Source of the DNA: Terriglobales bacterium
GTDB lineage: Bacteria > Acidobacteriota > Terriglobia > Terriglobales > Acidobacteriaceae
Length of the DNA stretch: 34,974 nucleotides
Direction of reading: 5' to 3'
Assembly (NCBI GenBank): GCA_025935035.1
Contig: JAICWB010000002.1
Span: 1 to 34,974 of the forward strand
Shown: in pieces, positions 1 through 9,690 of the stretch
Numbering within the stretch: the stretch's first letter is position 1
Layout of the letters: the number at the start of each line of letters is the position of its first letter
Program-made: the position numbers and the translations under genes
The notes under the pieces: generated by a model
Told to the model about the DNA's origin: nothing
Database searches by the model: none
The model's input: only the letters and a program-made list of their open reading frames with translations

Positions 1-1524
1 CACGGTCGCACTACGCTCGTCGTCTCCATTATTATCTTTGGACTTTCGCTGGCACTGGTTCCCTTCATCGGTGGCGAATTCATGCCACATCTTGATGAAG
101 GCGCGTTATGGGTTCGCGCTACGATGCCTTCCACTATCTCATTCGAAGAGTCCAGCAAGATAGCGCCGCAGATACGCAACATTCTGATGTCTTATCCGCA
201 GGTTACCGTGGTGGGCTCCGAACTCGGGCGCCCCGATGATGGCACCGATCCAACCGGGTTCTTCAACTGCGAATTCTATGTGGGACTCAAGCCGTATGAC
301 GACAAAGCATGGGACGGCAAGATCAGCAACAAGCAGGAACTGATCGAAGACATCAATCGCAAGCTTATTACTTTTCCAGGCATCATTTTCAACTATACGC
401 AACCCGCGGAGGACGCGGTGGATGAAGCATTGACCGGGTTAAAGAGCGCACTTGCGGTGAAGATATACGGTAGCGACTTGAATGTTTTGCAGGACAAGGC
501 TCTGCAGATAAAGAAAGTGCTACAAAAAGTGCCGGGATTCACCGAGCTGACTGCAGTCCAAGAGATCGGCCAGCCCACACTTCTCATCCAAGTGGATCGC
601 GCGAAGATCGCCCGTTACGGCATCAATGTTGCCGACGTGGAGGCGGTGATCCAGGCCGCCGTCGGCGGCCAAGCAGTCACACAAGTCGTGCAAGGCGAAA
701 AGCTGTTCGATCTGGTGGTAAGGATGCGGCCCCAATACCGCAGCAACGCACAAGAGATCGGCAATCTATTCATTGGCACCCCCGCAGGCCAGCAGATTCC
801 CCTCAACCAACTGGCGGACATCCAACAGGGGGTAGGTGCTTCCTTTATCTACCGTGAGAATAATTCACGATATATCGGCGTGCAATACAGCGTTGAAGGC
901 CGCGACTTGGCGCGCGCCGTTCATGACGGACAGGAAGCCGTGAAGAAAACCGTCAAACTTCCACAAGGTTATTGGTTGGATTGGACCGGAGAATATAGCC
1001 AACTACTCGAGGCAAAGGCCCAACTCTCCGTCGTAGGTCCTCTGGCAGTCTTGCTGATCTTCTTCATCCTTTTCGCGCTTTACGGGAACATACGGTTCCC
1101 CATTGCGATCGCCGCGGGTGTTCTGCTTACCTGGCCGGTGGGAGCGCTCGTTGCGTTGAAGCTGACTGACACGCCGTTCAGCGTCTCGTCAGGCTTGGGA
1201 CTGCTTGCACTGTTAGGCGTCTCAGTTCAGACGGGCGTGATTCTTGTTTCGTACATCAATAAGTTGCGCGTTCAAGGCATGGATATCGCCACCGCAACGC
1301 GCGAGGCTTCCATCCTGCGCTTGCGGCCCATCATGATGACCGCTCTCGTCGCGAGTTTGGGGCTGTTGCCGGCAGCGCTTTCTACCGGGATCGGCTCGGA
1401 TACGCAAAAGCCCTTCGCGTTGGTGATCGTTACAGGATTGATATCCCGTCTGCTGCTCGGCTCTTTCGTCAATCCAGTTATTTACAAGATGCTGGCAACG
1501 AACGATGATGTGCTGAAAATGTAG
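1..1524 (+). CDS. Heavy-metal efflux RND transporter, CzcA/CusA family, C-terminal part (5' truncated by window edge)
   Basis: Frame is open from base 1 (HGRTTLVVSIIIFGLSLALVPFIGGEFMPHLDEGALWVRA...). HME-RND motifs present: MPHLDEGALWVR, SGLGLLALLGVSVQTGVILVSYIN, ASILRLRPIMMTALVASLGLLPAA. Confidence 0.93.
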   Translation, partial: HGRTTLVVSIIIFGLSLALVPFIGGEFMPHLDEGALWVRATMPSTISFEESSKIAPQIRNILMSYPQVTVVGSELGRPDDGTDPTGFFNCEFYVGLKPYDDKAWDGKISNKQELIEDINRKLITFPGIIFNYTQPAEDAVDEALTGLKSALAVKIYGSDLNVLQDKALQIKKVLQKVPGFTELTAVQEIGQPTLLIQVDRAKIARYGINVADVEAVIQAAVGGQAVTQVVQGEKLFDLVVRMRPQYRSNAQEIGNLFIGTPAGQQIPLNQLADIQQGVGASFIYRENNSRYIGVQYSVEGRDLARAVHDGQEAVKKTVKLPQGYWLDWTGEYSQLLEAKAQLSVVGPLAVLLIFFILFALYGNIRFPIAIAAGVLLTWPVGALVALKLTDTPFSVSSGLGLLALLGVSVQTGVILVSYINKLRVQGMDIATATREASILRLRPIMMTALVASLGLLPAALSTGIGSDTQKPFALVIVTGLISRLLLGSFVNPVIYKMLATNDDVLKM

Positions 1525-1527
1525 CGG

Positions 1528-2619
1528 TTATTCCCGACGCTTCGATGCCCAATCCAGCAAGTCTTCTCGACTCATAAAATTGAGGATTCGCTCGGGCGGG
1601 ATCCCGGCCTTTAATGCGATTGCCGCTGAGTACTCGATGAACCGCAACTGTGAAGGACCATGCGAATCGGTACTCAGCGATATCTTGCATCCGCTTTTTT
1701 TCGCCAGACGCACAAGGTCAATGCTTAAATCCTGGCGATCGGGATAGCCGTCGATCTCCACAGCTTTATCTAATTCCGCTGCAAGATCAAACACTCTTCT
1801 CCACTCGGCGATCAAGCCGAGCCGGAAGTTGTATATTCGCCCTCGCGGATGCCCAAGGATGTTGATGCTCCGATTCCGCAACCCCGCCAAATAGCGCTCC
1901 GTCTGGTCCTGCTTTCCTCGCAACGACGAATGGAAGCATCCCACCACAATGTCCAATGCAGCCAGACATTGTTCATCCATATCCCCTTCGCCACGCGGAT
2001 TCAGATTCAGTTCCACGGAACGCAATACCTGCAGGTTTTCTCCATCACTGCGTAATGAATGATTGACGGCTGCGATCTCCTCAGCCTGTTCGCGAACCTG
2101 CTCTTCGTTGATGCCTCCCGCGATCTTCAGCCCCTTCGTATGATCGGTGATGGCGATGTACTCATATCCGCGCTCCACCGCAGCGTCGGCCATCTCGGCA
2201 ATGCTGCCCTCGCCGTCACTCCACGTTGTATGCATCTGCAGATCGCCTTTAATACTGGCAAGCCAAGTCGGCTTTTTACCGAGGATTGTTTGCGTGTCAG
2301 CGTAGGTAAAGAAATTCCGCCGGATCGGCGGCGGTATGGGGACAGCCGGAGGATCTTGGAGCCAATCTTTAATGACTCGCTCGATGTATGGGCCCACGCC
2401 GGCAAGGTCGGTAAGTGAGCGTCCCGCGCGCAATATTTCGGCCGCCTCCTCCGGCCACATCAATGCTCGTCTAGACGCCCGGCGAAGTGCCTTTTGCGCC
2501 GGCATCTTAGCCGTCTCTGCTTGAAGGGCCAACAGTTCAGCAATATCGGAGTTCCTTAGCGGCGCGGTGATTTTCTTTGCGCGTGTCGAACTTTTCGGCG
2601 ACTTGGCAGCCTGCGGCAT
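1528..2619 (-). CDS. PolX-like protein with N-terminal helix-hairpin-helix region and C-terminal PHP phosphoesterase domain, no polymerase palm
   Basis: N-terminal LTDLAGVGPYIERVIKDWL (HhH). PHP metal-site motifs: GDLQMHTTWSDG, ITDHTKGL, VELNLN, GCFHSSL, LGHPRGR, STDSH. Confidence 0.82.
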   Translation of the reverse strand: MPQAAKSPKSSTRAKKITAPLRNSDIAELLALQAETAKMPAQKALRRASRRALMWPEEAAEILRAGRSLTDLAGVGPYIERVIKDWLQDPPAVPIPPPIRRNFFTYADTQTILGKKPTWLASIKGDLQMHTTWSDGEGSIAEMADAAVERGYEYIAITDHTKGLKIAGGINEEQVREQAEEIAAVNHSLRSDGENLQVLRSVELNLNPRGEGDMDEQCLAALDIVVGCFHSSLRGKQDQTERYLAGLRNRSINILGHPRGRIYNFRLGLIAEWRRVFDLAAELDKAVEIDGYPDRQDLSIDLVRLAKKSGCKISLSTDSHGPSQLRFIEYSAAIALKAGIPPERILNFMSREDLLDWASKRRE

Positions 2620-2689
2620 CCGTAAGTAGGATGACGGGTGGGATTAAGTGTTTGTCTGAATTTGCCGGGGACTTGAACGAAGAGAAGAT

Positions 2690-2766
<77 letters not shown>

Positions 2767-2771
2767 CTTCG

Positions 2772-2801
2772 ATACTAACAGTCGCGGGAAATTATGGTCA
2801 A
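2772..2801 (-). promoter_or_regulatory. Candidate sigma70-type promoter for tRNA-fMet
   Basis: Minus strand TTGACC-N18-TAGTAT, with the -10 ending 5 nt before the mature tRNA 5' end. Confidence 0.45.
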
Positions 2802-2845
2802 CTCTGCCCGATTCAGCAGTTAATCTCTAAGCACATCGTTATCAC

Positions 2846-5800
2846 TTAATGAAAATCGTGTGATGGCGCATGAGCGGCGCTGACTTGCAACGCTTTCACA
2901 GTAGCAGCTTTGACCGAGATCACGTTGTCTTGGTTCTGCAGTTCGCCTTCCACCATCAGGAATTTCCCATAGAGCACTTGTGTGCGAAATTTCTCATAGA
3001 TCGCCGGCAGAATGATCGCGTTCGCGATTCCTGTCTCGTCTTCGATACTCAAAAACACAAAACCCTTAGCCGTTCCTGGGCGTTGGCGCGCGATCACACT
3101 TCCGGCAATACGTGTGAATCGTCCGTTAGGCACCGCTTGCAACTCGCATGCCCGCGTCACGCCTTCCCGCTTCATCTCTTCGCGGTGATAACACATGGGA
3201 TGCGGGCCTACAGTCAGGCCGGTTCCACTGAAGTCTGCAACCAGCCGCTCTTCATCCGTCATGCGAAAAAGAGGCGACGTCGCGGATTCATACTTATCTC
3301 CCACCGGTTGAAATAATGGGCCGCTCATTCTTCCGGCGCGTTCCGCCTGCCATAATGCATCTCGCCGATGTCCATTGCCTTCCAGCGAGTTCAATGCGCC
3401 CACCTGCGCCAGCATCACCAGCTCAGTCTTGCGCAATTCCGGCACACGACGCGCAAGGTCATACACCGTGCTGAACGCTCCTAACCGCCGCGCATGAACG
3501 ATCGCTTCTCCTACTTCTTTGCGCAGCCCTCTTACATAACCCAGGCCCATCCGCAACGCAAAAGGATCGCGGCCCTCGCGATGTTCATCCTCGCGCAACG
3601 GCTCCAGCGTGCAGATGTGATCAGAGTTCTGAACATCGATCGGCCGCACTTTCAGTCCGTGACGCTGCGCATCTTTGACCAGTGTTGCCGGAGAATAAAA
3701 TCCCATCGGCTGATTGTTTAGAAGCGCGCACGTGAACGCTGCCAGATAACGCTGCTTGATGTAAGCGCTGGCGTAAGCAATAAGCGCAAAGCTTGCCGCA
3801 TGCGATTCAGGAAATCCATAGAGCGCGAATGAAGTAATGGCCTGTAGGATCTCTGCCTGCGCCTTTTCGCTCACACCATTCGCGATCATGCCATCGCGCA
3901 ACTTGCCTTCCAGTTGCTTCATGCGTTCCTTCGAACGACGCATGCCTATGGCGCGGCGCAACTCTTCCGCTTCGCCGCCAGTGAAGTTGGCAATGACCAT
4001 GGCAATACGGATCAACTGCTCTTGAAACAATGGCACGCCCAGTGTCCGCTGCAAAACCGGCACTAATAAAGGATGCGGATACGTCACCGCCTCCTTCTTC
4101 TGCCGGCGCTTCATGTACGGATTCATCATTTTGCCCACGATCGGTCCCGGGCGGATGATGGCCACCTGCACCACAATGTCATAAAACTTTTCCGGATGAT
4201 TGCGTGGCAACGCAGACATCTGCGCGCGGCTCTCCACTTGGAACATTCCCACCGTATCTGCGCGCTGCAGTGTCTTGTACACCTCAGGGTCTTGCGGAAG
4301 CTGCGCCAGATCCAGCAGCTCGCCATAATGTCGAGGCACAAGATCTATGCACTCTTTCATCACCGCCATCATCCCCAGGCCGAGCAGATCGACTTTGATC
4401 AGCTTCATATCAGAACAATCTTCTTTGTCCCATTGCACCACCACGCGCCCAGGCATCGACGCCGGCTCAAGCGGCACAACGGAATTGAGTTGTCCCTGGC
4501 AGATCACCATGCCGCCCGAATGCTGTCCCAGATGGCGTGGCAGGTCTTGCATGCGAAAACAGATCTCAAGATATTTCGCGATGCGATGATGCTTCAGGTC
4601 AAAGCCCGCATTGCGAAAGCTGTGCTCCAGCGTATCCGTCGGCCCTCTCCACTCCCATGTGGCCACCAGGCTGGCCAGCCGCCCGATAGTCTCCGGGTCA
4701 AATCCTAGCGCCTTCCCTGCTTCGCGCGACGCGGACTTCCCGCGATAGGTGATCACGTTCGCGGTCATAGCCGCACCCAGTTCGCCGTATCGTTTATATA
4801 CATACTGGATCGCGCTCTCTCGGTCATCACCGCTGGGCAGGTCCAAGTCGATGTCCGGCCACTCACCGCGCTCTTCAGAAAGAAACCGCTCGAATAGCAG
4901 TTCCATGCCGACGGGATCTACCGCTGTGATCCCCAGCGCATAACACACAACGCTATTCGCCGCGGAGCCTCGGCCTTGCACCAGGATGTTGTGGCGTCCG
5001 CAGTACTGCACAATGTCCCAAACAATAAGGAAGTAGCCCTCAAGCCCAAGCTGCTCGATGAGGCGAAGTTCGCGTTCAGCTTGCTTCTGCGCTTTGGCGA
5101 ACAGTTGCGCATCGCGCTTAGGAAGATAGCGATTGCTAATACCTTCCGCGGTGCGCTTGCGTAAAAAAGACATCATGGTCTCATTCGGCGGAAGGGGATA
5201 CGCCGGGAACCTATACCCGAGATCAGTCATCTCAAACTGCAAACGAGACGCTAGCTCCTGTGTGTTGTGGATCGCTTCCGGCAAGTCAGCGAAAAGCGCT
5301 GCCATTTCGCTTGCGCTCCTCAGATGACGCTCAACATTCGGCGTAAGCAAACGTCCGGCAGTGTCGAGCGTCTTGCCATGCCGGATGCAAGTAAGCACGT
5401 CCAGCACTTCACGGTCATATTCCGTCGCATGGCATACACCATTTGTCGCCAATAGCTGCAATCTGAGCGACCTCGCGATCTCTACCGCCGCACGATTGCG
5501 CCACTCCTGCGCGCGATCATAATGTCGCTGCAGTTCCACGTAAACGTTGTCGCGGCCGAAGATGCCCACCAGCCGCTCCGTTTCTTTTCGCGCGGCATCG
5601 ATCCCGCCGTGAGCGAGTGCTGCGGCAACCGGCCCTTCATCGCCGCCCGTCAGGCAAACCAGTCCCTCGCTGTGGTCTTCAACATCAGCCAGCAGTGCCG
5701 CACCTTCGGCCTTCTTCCCTTCACGCAGTTTGAATCGGGTGATCAGACGGCAGAGATTTTGATATCCTGCGCGATCCTTCACCAACAATGGAAAACGCAC

Positions 5801-6067
5801 CGGCTCCGCTGGCCACTGATGCGGAAGATATGATGCGGGCACAAGCCTCGTGCCGGCATCACGCACTGCGATCTCTGCGCCAATATGAGCCCGAATGCCC
5901 AGCTTTTTCGCGGAAGTATGAAATCGTGGCGCGCCATAAAGTCCGTTGCGGTCCAGCAACGCGACAGACGGCAATCCGATCTCTGCCGCGCGGCTGATCA
6001 GCGCCTCAGGCAGAGAGCCGGCTTCAAGAAAACTGAACGCTGAACGTGCATGCAGTTCTACATACAT
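2846..6067 (-). CDS. dnaE2: Error-prone DNA polymerase III alpha subunit DnaE2
   Basis: PHP-like N terminus (MYVELHARSAFSFLEAGSLPEAL), FLIVWDIVQYCGRHNILVQGRGSAANSVVCYALGIT, PDIDLDLPSGDDRE, KVDLLGLG. The start is placed at MYVEL, just after the imuB stop. Confidence 0.95.
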   Translation of the reverse strand: MYVELHARSAFSFLEAGSLPEALISRAAEIGLPSVALLDRNGLYGAPRFHTSAKKLGIRAHIGAEIAVRDAGTRLVPASYLPHQWPAEPVRFPLLVKDRAGYQNLCRLITRFKLREGKKAEGAALLADVEDHSEGLVCLTGGDEGPVAAALAHGGIDAARKETERLVGIFGRDNVYVELQRHYDRAQEWRNRAAVEIARSLRLQLLATNGVCHATEYDREVLDVLTCIRHGKTLDTAGRLLTPNVERHLRSASEMAALFADLPEAIHNTQELASRLQFEMTDLGYRFPAYPLPPNETMMSFLRKRTAEGISNRYLPKRDAQLFAKAQKQAERELRLIEQLGLEGYFLIVWDIVQYCGRHNILVQGRGSAANSVVCYALGITAVDPVGMELLFERFLSEERGEWPDIDLDLPSGDDRESAIQYVYKRYGELGAAMTANVITYRGKSASREAGKALGFDPETIGRLASLVATWEWRGPTDTLEHSFRNAGFDLKHHRIAKYLEICFRMQDLPRHLGQHSGGMVICQGQLNSVVPLEPASMPGRVVVQWDKEDCSDMKLIKVDLLGLGMMAVMKECIDLVPRHYGELLDLAQLPQDPEVYKTLQRADTVGMFQVESRAQMSALPRNHPEKFYDIVVQVAIIRPGPIVGKMMNPYMKRRQKKEAVTYPHPLLVPVLQRTLGVPLFQEQLIRIAMVIANFTGGEAEELRRAIGMRRSKERMKQLEGKLRDGMIANGVSEKAQAEILQAITSFALYGFPESHAASFALIAYASAYIKQRYLAAFTCALLNNQPMGFYSPATLVKDAQRHGLKVRPIDVQNSDHICTLEPLREDEHREGRDPFALRMGLGYVRGLRKEVGEAIVHARRLGAFSTVYDLARRVPELRKTELVMLAQVGALNSLEGNGHRRDALWQAERAGRMSGPLFQPVGDKYESATSPLFRMTDEERLVADFSGTGLTVGPHPMCYHREEMKREGVTRACELQAVPNGRFTRIAGSVIARQRPGTAKGFVFLSIEDETGIANAIILPAIYEKFRTQVLYGKFLMVEGELQNQDNVISVKAATVKALQVSAAHAPSHDFH

Positions 6068-6069
6068 GG

Positions 6070-7584
6070 CTAGTCGTATGTACCCTGCAGATACCATGTG
6101 CCAGACGCAGGATCGTGCGCTATGCGGCACAGCATCTCAGCTTTTTGGTCGGCAAGCGCCACATCCCACTCTTCCCGACACCAGTTATCCAGCGACCACC
6201 ACTCACCGCTCCTGCGCCACGGACCGGCATGCCGTGTGGCGGAAAATCGCTGGCCGTCGAACCAAATTGTCTGTGGAATGTTTTGCGCAGTGTCCACGCG
6301 GATCGCCACTGGCGGACGACACATGCGTAATACCGCCTTTGCACCGGCAGCCTCAGTCGCCGTGCTCGCCTTCGCGCTTCCATACTGTTCCATGCGAAAA
6401 CTGTCAGGCTTGTGTGTATCCAACAACTGTGGCGCACCGAGGCGGTCTTCGCCCAACAGCTTTCGCAACCGCGCCAGCAGGACTTCCAGCCTTCCCGGTT
6501 CCGGTGCCTGTGGCATGAACATTCCGTGCTGCGCGCGATGTGGTCGCGCAGAGATTGCTCGCAACTCGAGTCCGATGATGGCCGCGTCCGGCGGATATGT
6601 CTCCAGATCCAATTGCAGCAACTTGAGCAGTGCAGAGACATCTTGCGTAGGCAGAGCAGGACGAATTGTCCGCTGATGGCTGCGCGGCGATGCATTCAAT
6701 TCAGTCTGTAATCGCAATGTCACTTGCACCGAAGCGATGGCGCGCGCGCGATCGACAGCACAGCGCATCAGGCCGTTCAACATTCGCGAGAGAAGAAAAA
6801 GCAGCGGCTCCAAAGTTTCTACTGGATCTTCCAGTTCAAGCTTCTGTACCAACGCAGAATCAAATTCCGCTTCCACCGGGACCAATAGATGTTGATATTC
6901 CCCGCGCGCCAGTTGGCGAAGGCGCTTGCCTTCTTGCCCCAGACGCGAGACCAATTCCTTTTCCGGCAGTGCCGCAAGCAATGCGCATGTATGTACGCCC
7001 CATAGATGCAGCGTAGATGCGGCTTCCGCGGAAAGATCCAATACATCCAGCGTCAGAGGACCAAGCGTTGCAGCTTCTTGGCCAAACGGAATGTCAGTGG
7101 TGCCAGATAATCCTCGCGCCGCGCAAACGCTGGCATACAGATTGTTCGAAGCCGCAACATGAGCCAGCAAGCCATGAAGAGAGATCTTTTTCCGCAAAGT
7201 CTCAGCGATCTCTCCGGTCGCGCCGAACAACCGGTCGCTGCCCGCAATATCGAGCACTGCGGTGCCGCCACATTGTTCTGCCTGCTGCGCTTGGATGATC
7301 TCCATCCGTGGAGAAAATTCCGCAGCGCAATCAAGCATCGCCGATTGCGCCGATTGTTCCAGTTCCTTTGACCGCTGCAATGAAGCCACGCCGTCAAACG
7401 ATTCCACTTGTAACCGGCTCATGCCTATGGCTAGCCCTGCGCGTCGCGCAAATAAGTTGATGGCGAATACTTTTTCCAGCGGGGGTTCGCCATCGAGAAC
7501 TGCTATGGGACGCCGTCGCAGTTCAGGACGCAGCCGCACCGCAGCTTGCGCGGCGAAATCCGGAGCATGGATACAAACATACAT
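6070..7584 (-). CDS. imuB: ImuB-like Y-family polymerase homologue
   Basis: Y-family-like sequence (MYVCIHAPDFAAQAAVRLRPELRRRPIAVLDG; LELEDPVETLEPLLFLLSRML). Lies between imuA and dnaE2, 2 nt from dnaE2. Start chosen at MYVCIH. Confidence 0.88.
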   Translation of the reverse strand: MYVCIHAPDFAAQAAVRLRPELRRRPIAVLDGEPPLEKVFAINLFARRAGLAIGMSRLQVESFDGVASLQRSKELEQSAQSAMLDCAAEFSPRMEIIQAQQAEQCGGTAVLDIAGSDRLFGATGEIAETLRKKISLHGLLAHVAASNNLYASVCAARGLSGTTDIPFGQEAATLGPLTLDVLDLSAEAASTLHLWGVHTCALLAALPEKELVSRLGQEGKRLRQLARGEYQHLLVPVEAEFDSALVQKLELEDPVETLEPLLFLLSRMLNGLMRCAVDRARAIASVQVTLRLQTELNASPRSHQRTIRPALPTQDVSALLKLLQLDLETYPPDAAIIGLELRAISARPHRAQHGMFMPQAPEPGRLEVLLARLRKLLGEDRLGAPQLLDTHKPDSFRMEQYGSAKASTATEAAGAKAVLRMCRPPVAIRVDTAQNIPQTIWFDGQRFSATRHAGPWRRSGEWWSLDNWCREEWDVALADQKAEMLCRIAHDPASGTWYLQGTYD

Positions 7585-7591
7585 AGCGGCG

Positions 7592-8410
7592 TCACCTCGC
7601 GCTTTGCCCGGGCTGCGCGTTTTGCGCCCAAAGAGTCTCTCCGGTCCACACCACGCTCGCGAATTGTGGCGCCTTTTTGCGCGCGAAAATGTTCTCTTCT
7701 CCGCGCTTGCGGTCAACGGTCACACTGTGCCGCGCATTTCCAAACAACGCGACTTGCTCTCCTGCGGACCACGCCTCAGATTTTTCATGCGCGCATCGCA
7801 AAGCCAATGACGCGCTACTCTGCGCGCATCCCGTCTGCGCCAGCAAGATCAACGCCGTCCGTGCCTGCGCTGTCGCCAAGCGAAAGCGGTACCACGACGC
7901 CAGCGGCACCCGCACCGCATCTTGCGGACGCACATCACTCATATCCAGCACCACAGCGCAGAACCCGCCCGCTTGCAACAAAAGGTCGGTCGCTTTGAGC
8001 GCTTGGTCCAAACGTGTCCACGGCTTCTGTTCCCCTTTGCGTGCCGCAAAACTTTGGCGCACTGCCGCTGGCTTTTCCTTCATGCGCAGCCAAAGCAGAT
8101 TATTTAAGTTCACTCCGCATGCCGCCGCTGATTCAGGATCGAGCGCGTCATAAACATCCACCCACGCGCAAGCGTTCTCACGCGAAGCTCGCGCAATGAT
8201 GGAAAGCGTAAGCGCCGTCCTGCCACTCGACGCAGGACCAACGATCTCAGTGAACCCGCCGCGGGGAATGCCTCCACCGAGCAGTTCATCCACTCCGCAG
8301 ATGCCGCTCGGCATCAGTTCCGGCGCATCACATACCTTCCTTGAAAAAGCAGCGGGCACACGCAGGGCAAGGTGGTTTTCCAGTTGTAAGCGGAGGGCAG
8401 CAGAAGTCAT
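7592..8410 (-). CDS. imuA: ImuA-like RecA-fold protein
   Basis: GICGVDELLGGGIPRGGFTEIVGPASSGRTAL (RecA-like Walker A region); first gene of the imuA-imuB-dnaE2 order. Confidence 0.85.
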   Translation of the reverse strand: MTSAALRLQLENHLALRVPAAFSRKVCDAPELMPSGICGVDELLGGGIPRGGFTEIVGPASSGRTALTLSIIARASRENACAWVDVYDALDPESAAACGVNLNNLLWLRMKEKPAAVRQSFAARKGEQKPWTRLDQALKATDLLLQAGGFCAVVLDMSDVRPQDAVRVPLASWYRFRLATAQARTALILLAQTGCAQSSASLALRCAHEKSEAWSAGEQVALFGNARHSVTVDRKRGEENIFARKKAPQFASVVWTGETLWAQNAQPGQSAR

Positions 8411-8430
8411 AAGAGGGGCCTGAAAGACGG

Positions 8431-8463
8431 ATTATATTTCGCTTTTTGTTCGCCTTTATTCGC
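8431..8463 (-). promoter_or_regulatory. imuA promoter (-10 TATAAT) with three phased TTCGC/GCGAA direct repeats; candidate SOS operator
   Basis: Minus-strand TATAAT at 8431-8436. TTCGC on the + strand at 8438-8442, 8449-8453 and 8459-8463 (11- and 10-bp steps). Confidence 0.5.
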
Positions 8464-8547
8464 CTAGTTTGCACCCTGAAAAAAACTTTGTCAAATGCCC
8501 GTGTTCAGCCCTTTTTCTTCACCAACTTAACGCCTCATTGCCGCTCT

Positions 8548-8574
8548 TTATCCACAACCGCAGATTGTGGATGC
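8548..8574. promoter_or_regulatory. Inverted pair of DnaA-box-like sites upstream of deoC
   Basis: TTATCCACA at 8548-8556 matches the high-affinity DnaA box exactly. TGTGGATGC (reverse GCATCCACA, 7/9) at 8566-8574. They lie within the perfect inverted repeat TCCACAA-N7-TTGTGGA. Confidence 0.5.
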
Positions 8575-8632
8575 CAGCCGCCGCCAAGTGGCGTTATGAT
8601 GGAGTTTTCCCCAACGACTCTGCGGAGAATCT

Positions 8633-9679
8633 ATGGCCGTAAGGCAAAATGCGACCCGGGACGAAGCCCTCAGTGTGGCCAGCAAGCCGCCCCAAAAAGA
8701 GAGTTCCAGCGTCCATCACACGAACAATTCCCTCATCCCCAACAAGGGCATGCCCCTCAATCTGGATTTGATCGATGAGATAGAGATCAACACCAGCGCG
8801 GTGGAGCGCCGCGCCGCCAGCTTGGTCACGCGCCGCACCGTTAAGAAGGAATGGCAGGCGGCATGGCTGCTGCGCGCCATTACCTGCATGGACCTGACGA
8901 CCCTTTCCGGTGACGACACCCACGAGCGCGTCCTTCGCCTTTGCGCAAAGGCGCGGCGTCCGCTACAACAACATCTTGTCGATCAACTCGGCATAAAAGA
9001 ATTGGACATTAAAGTCGCAGCCGTCTGCGTCTATCACAACTTTGTTGAGACCGCGGTCACTGCGCTTGAAGGTACGGGAATCAATGTCGCAGCAGTTTCC
9101 ACCGGCTTCCCTGCCGGACTCTCGCCGCTCGCCGAACGCGTCGGCGAAGTCCGTCGCTCAGTGGAAGCAGGCGCGCAAGAGATCGATATCGTCATCACCC
9201 GCGCTCATGTCTTCGGCGGCGAATGGCAGGCACTCTATGACGAAGTTGCAACGTTCAAAGAAGCCTGCGGCAAAGCGCACATGAAAGCCATCCTTGGCAC
9301 AGGCGATCTGCTCACCCTGCGTAATGTGGCGCGCGCATCTGTGGTAGCCATGATGGCCGGCTCTGATTTCATCAAGACTTCTACCGGCAAAGAGACCGTG
9401 AACGCCACGCTTCCTGTCGGCATCGTCATGGCCCGCGCTATCCGCGAGTACTTCCGCCACACTGGCATGATGGTCGGATTCAAGCCCGCCGGCGGCATCC
9501 GCACCGCGAAGCAATCGCTCGAGTGGCTGGCCATGATGAAAGAAGAACTCGGCACGCCATGGTTGAACGCAGACCTGTTCCGCTTCGGCGCCAGCGGCAT
9601 GCTTGCGGACATCGAACGCCAACTGGAACACTTCGCCACCGGACGCTACTCAGCCGACTATCGTCACCCGATCGCATAA
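8633..9679 (+). CDS. deoC: Deoxyribose-phosphate aldolase
   Basis: ITCMDLTTLSGDDT, AAVSTGFPAGLSPL, EIDIVITRAHVFGGEWQALYDEV, DFIKTSTGK, VGFKPAGGIRT. Confidence 0.93.
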   Translation: MAVRQNATRDEALSVASKPPQKESSSVHHTNNSLIPNKGMPLNLDLIDEIEINTSAVERRAASLVTRRTVKKEWQAAWLLRAITCMDLTTLSGDDTHERVLRLCAKARRPLQQHLVDQLGIKELDIKVAAVCVYHNFVETAVTALEGTGINVAAVSTGFPAGLSPLAERVGEVRRSVEAGAQEIDIVITRAHVFGGEWQALYDEVATFKEACGKAHMKAILGTGDLLTLRNVARASVVAMMAGSDFIKTSTGKETVNATLPVGIVMARAIREYFRHTGMMVGFKPAGGIRTAKQSLEWLAMMKEELGTPWLNADLFRFGASGMLADIERQLEHFATGRYSADYRHPIA

Positions 9680-9690
9680 AAAGGACCCGA

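Noticed and set aside
2059-2418. 119-aa plus-strand ORF inside the PHP-domain gene
   Set aside because: Antisense to a recognisable PHP protein; no family features.
5946-7810. Long antisense ORFs over imuB/dnaE2/imuA (e.g. 5946..6518, 6098..6676, 7262..7810)
   Set aside because: They lie opposite well-supported genes, are rich in Arg/Ser/Ala/Pro/Cys, show no recognisable motifs, and fit spurious antisense ORFs in high-GC coding DNA.
8466-8494. TTGACA-N17-CAAACT as the imuA promoter
   Set aside because: Good -35 but only 3/6 at the -10; the TATAAT at 8431-8436 is nearer and better placed for the imuA ATG.
9523-9690. N-terminal extension of the ALDH ORF (start at 9523)
   Set aside because: Overlaps the deoC coding region; the natural start is MSIAQRF at 9691.
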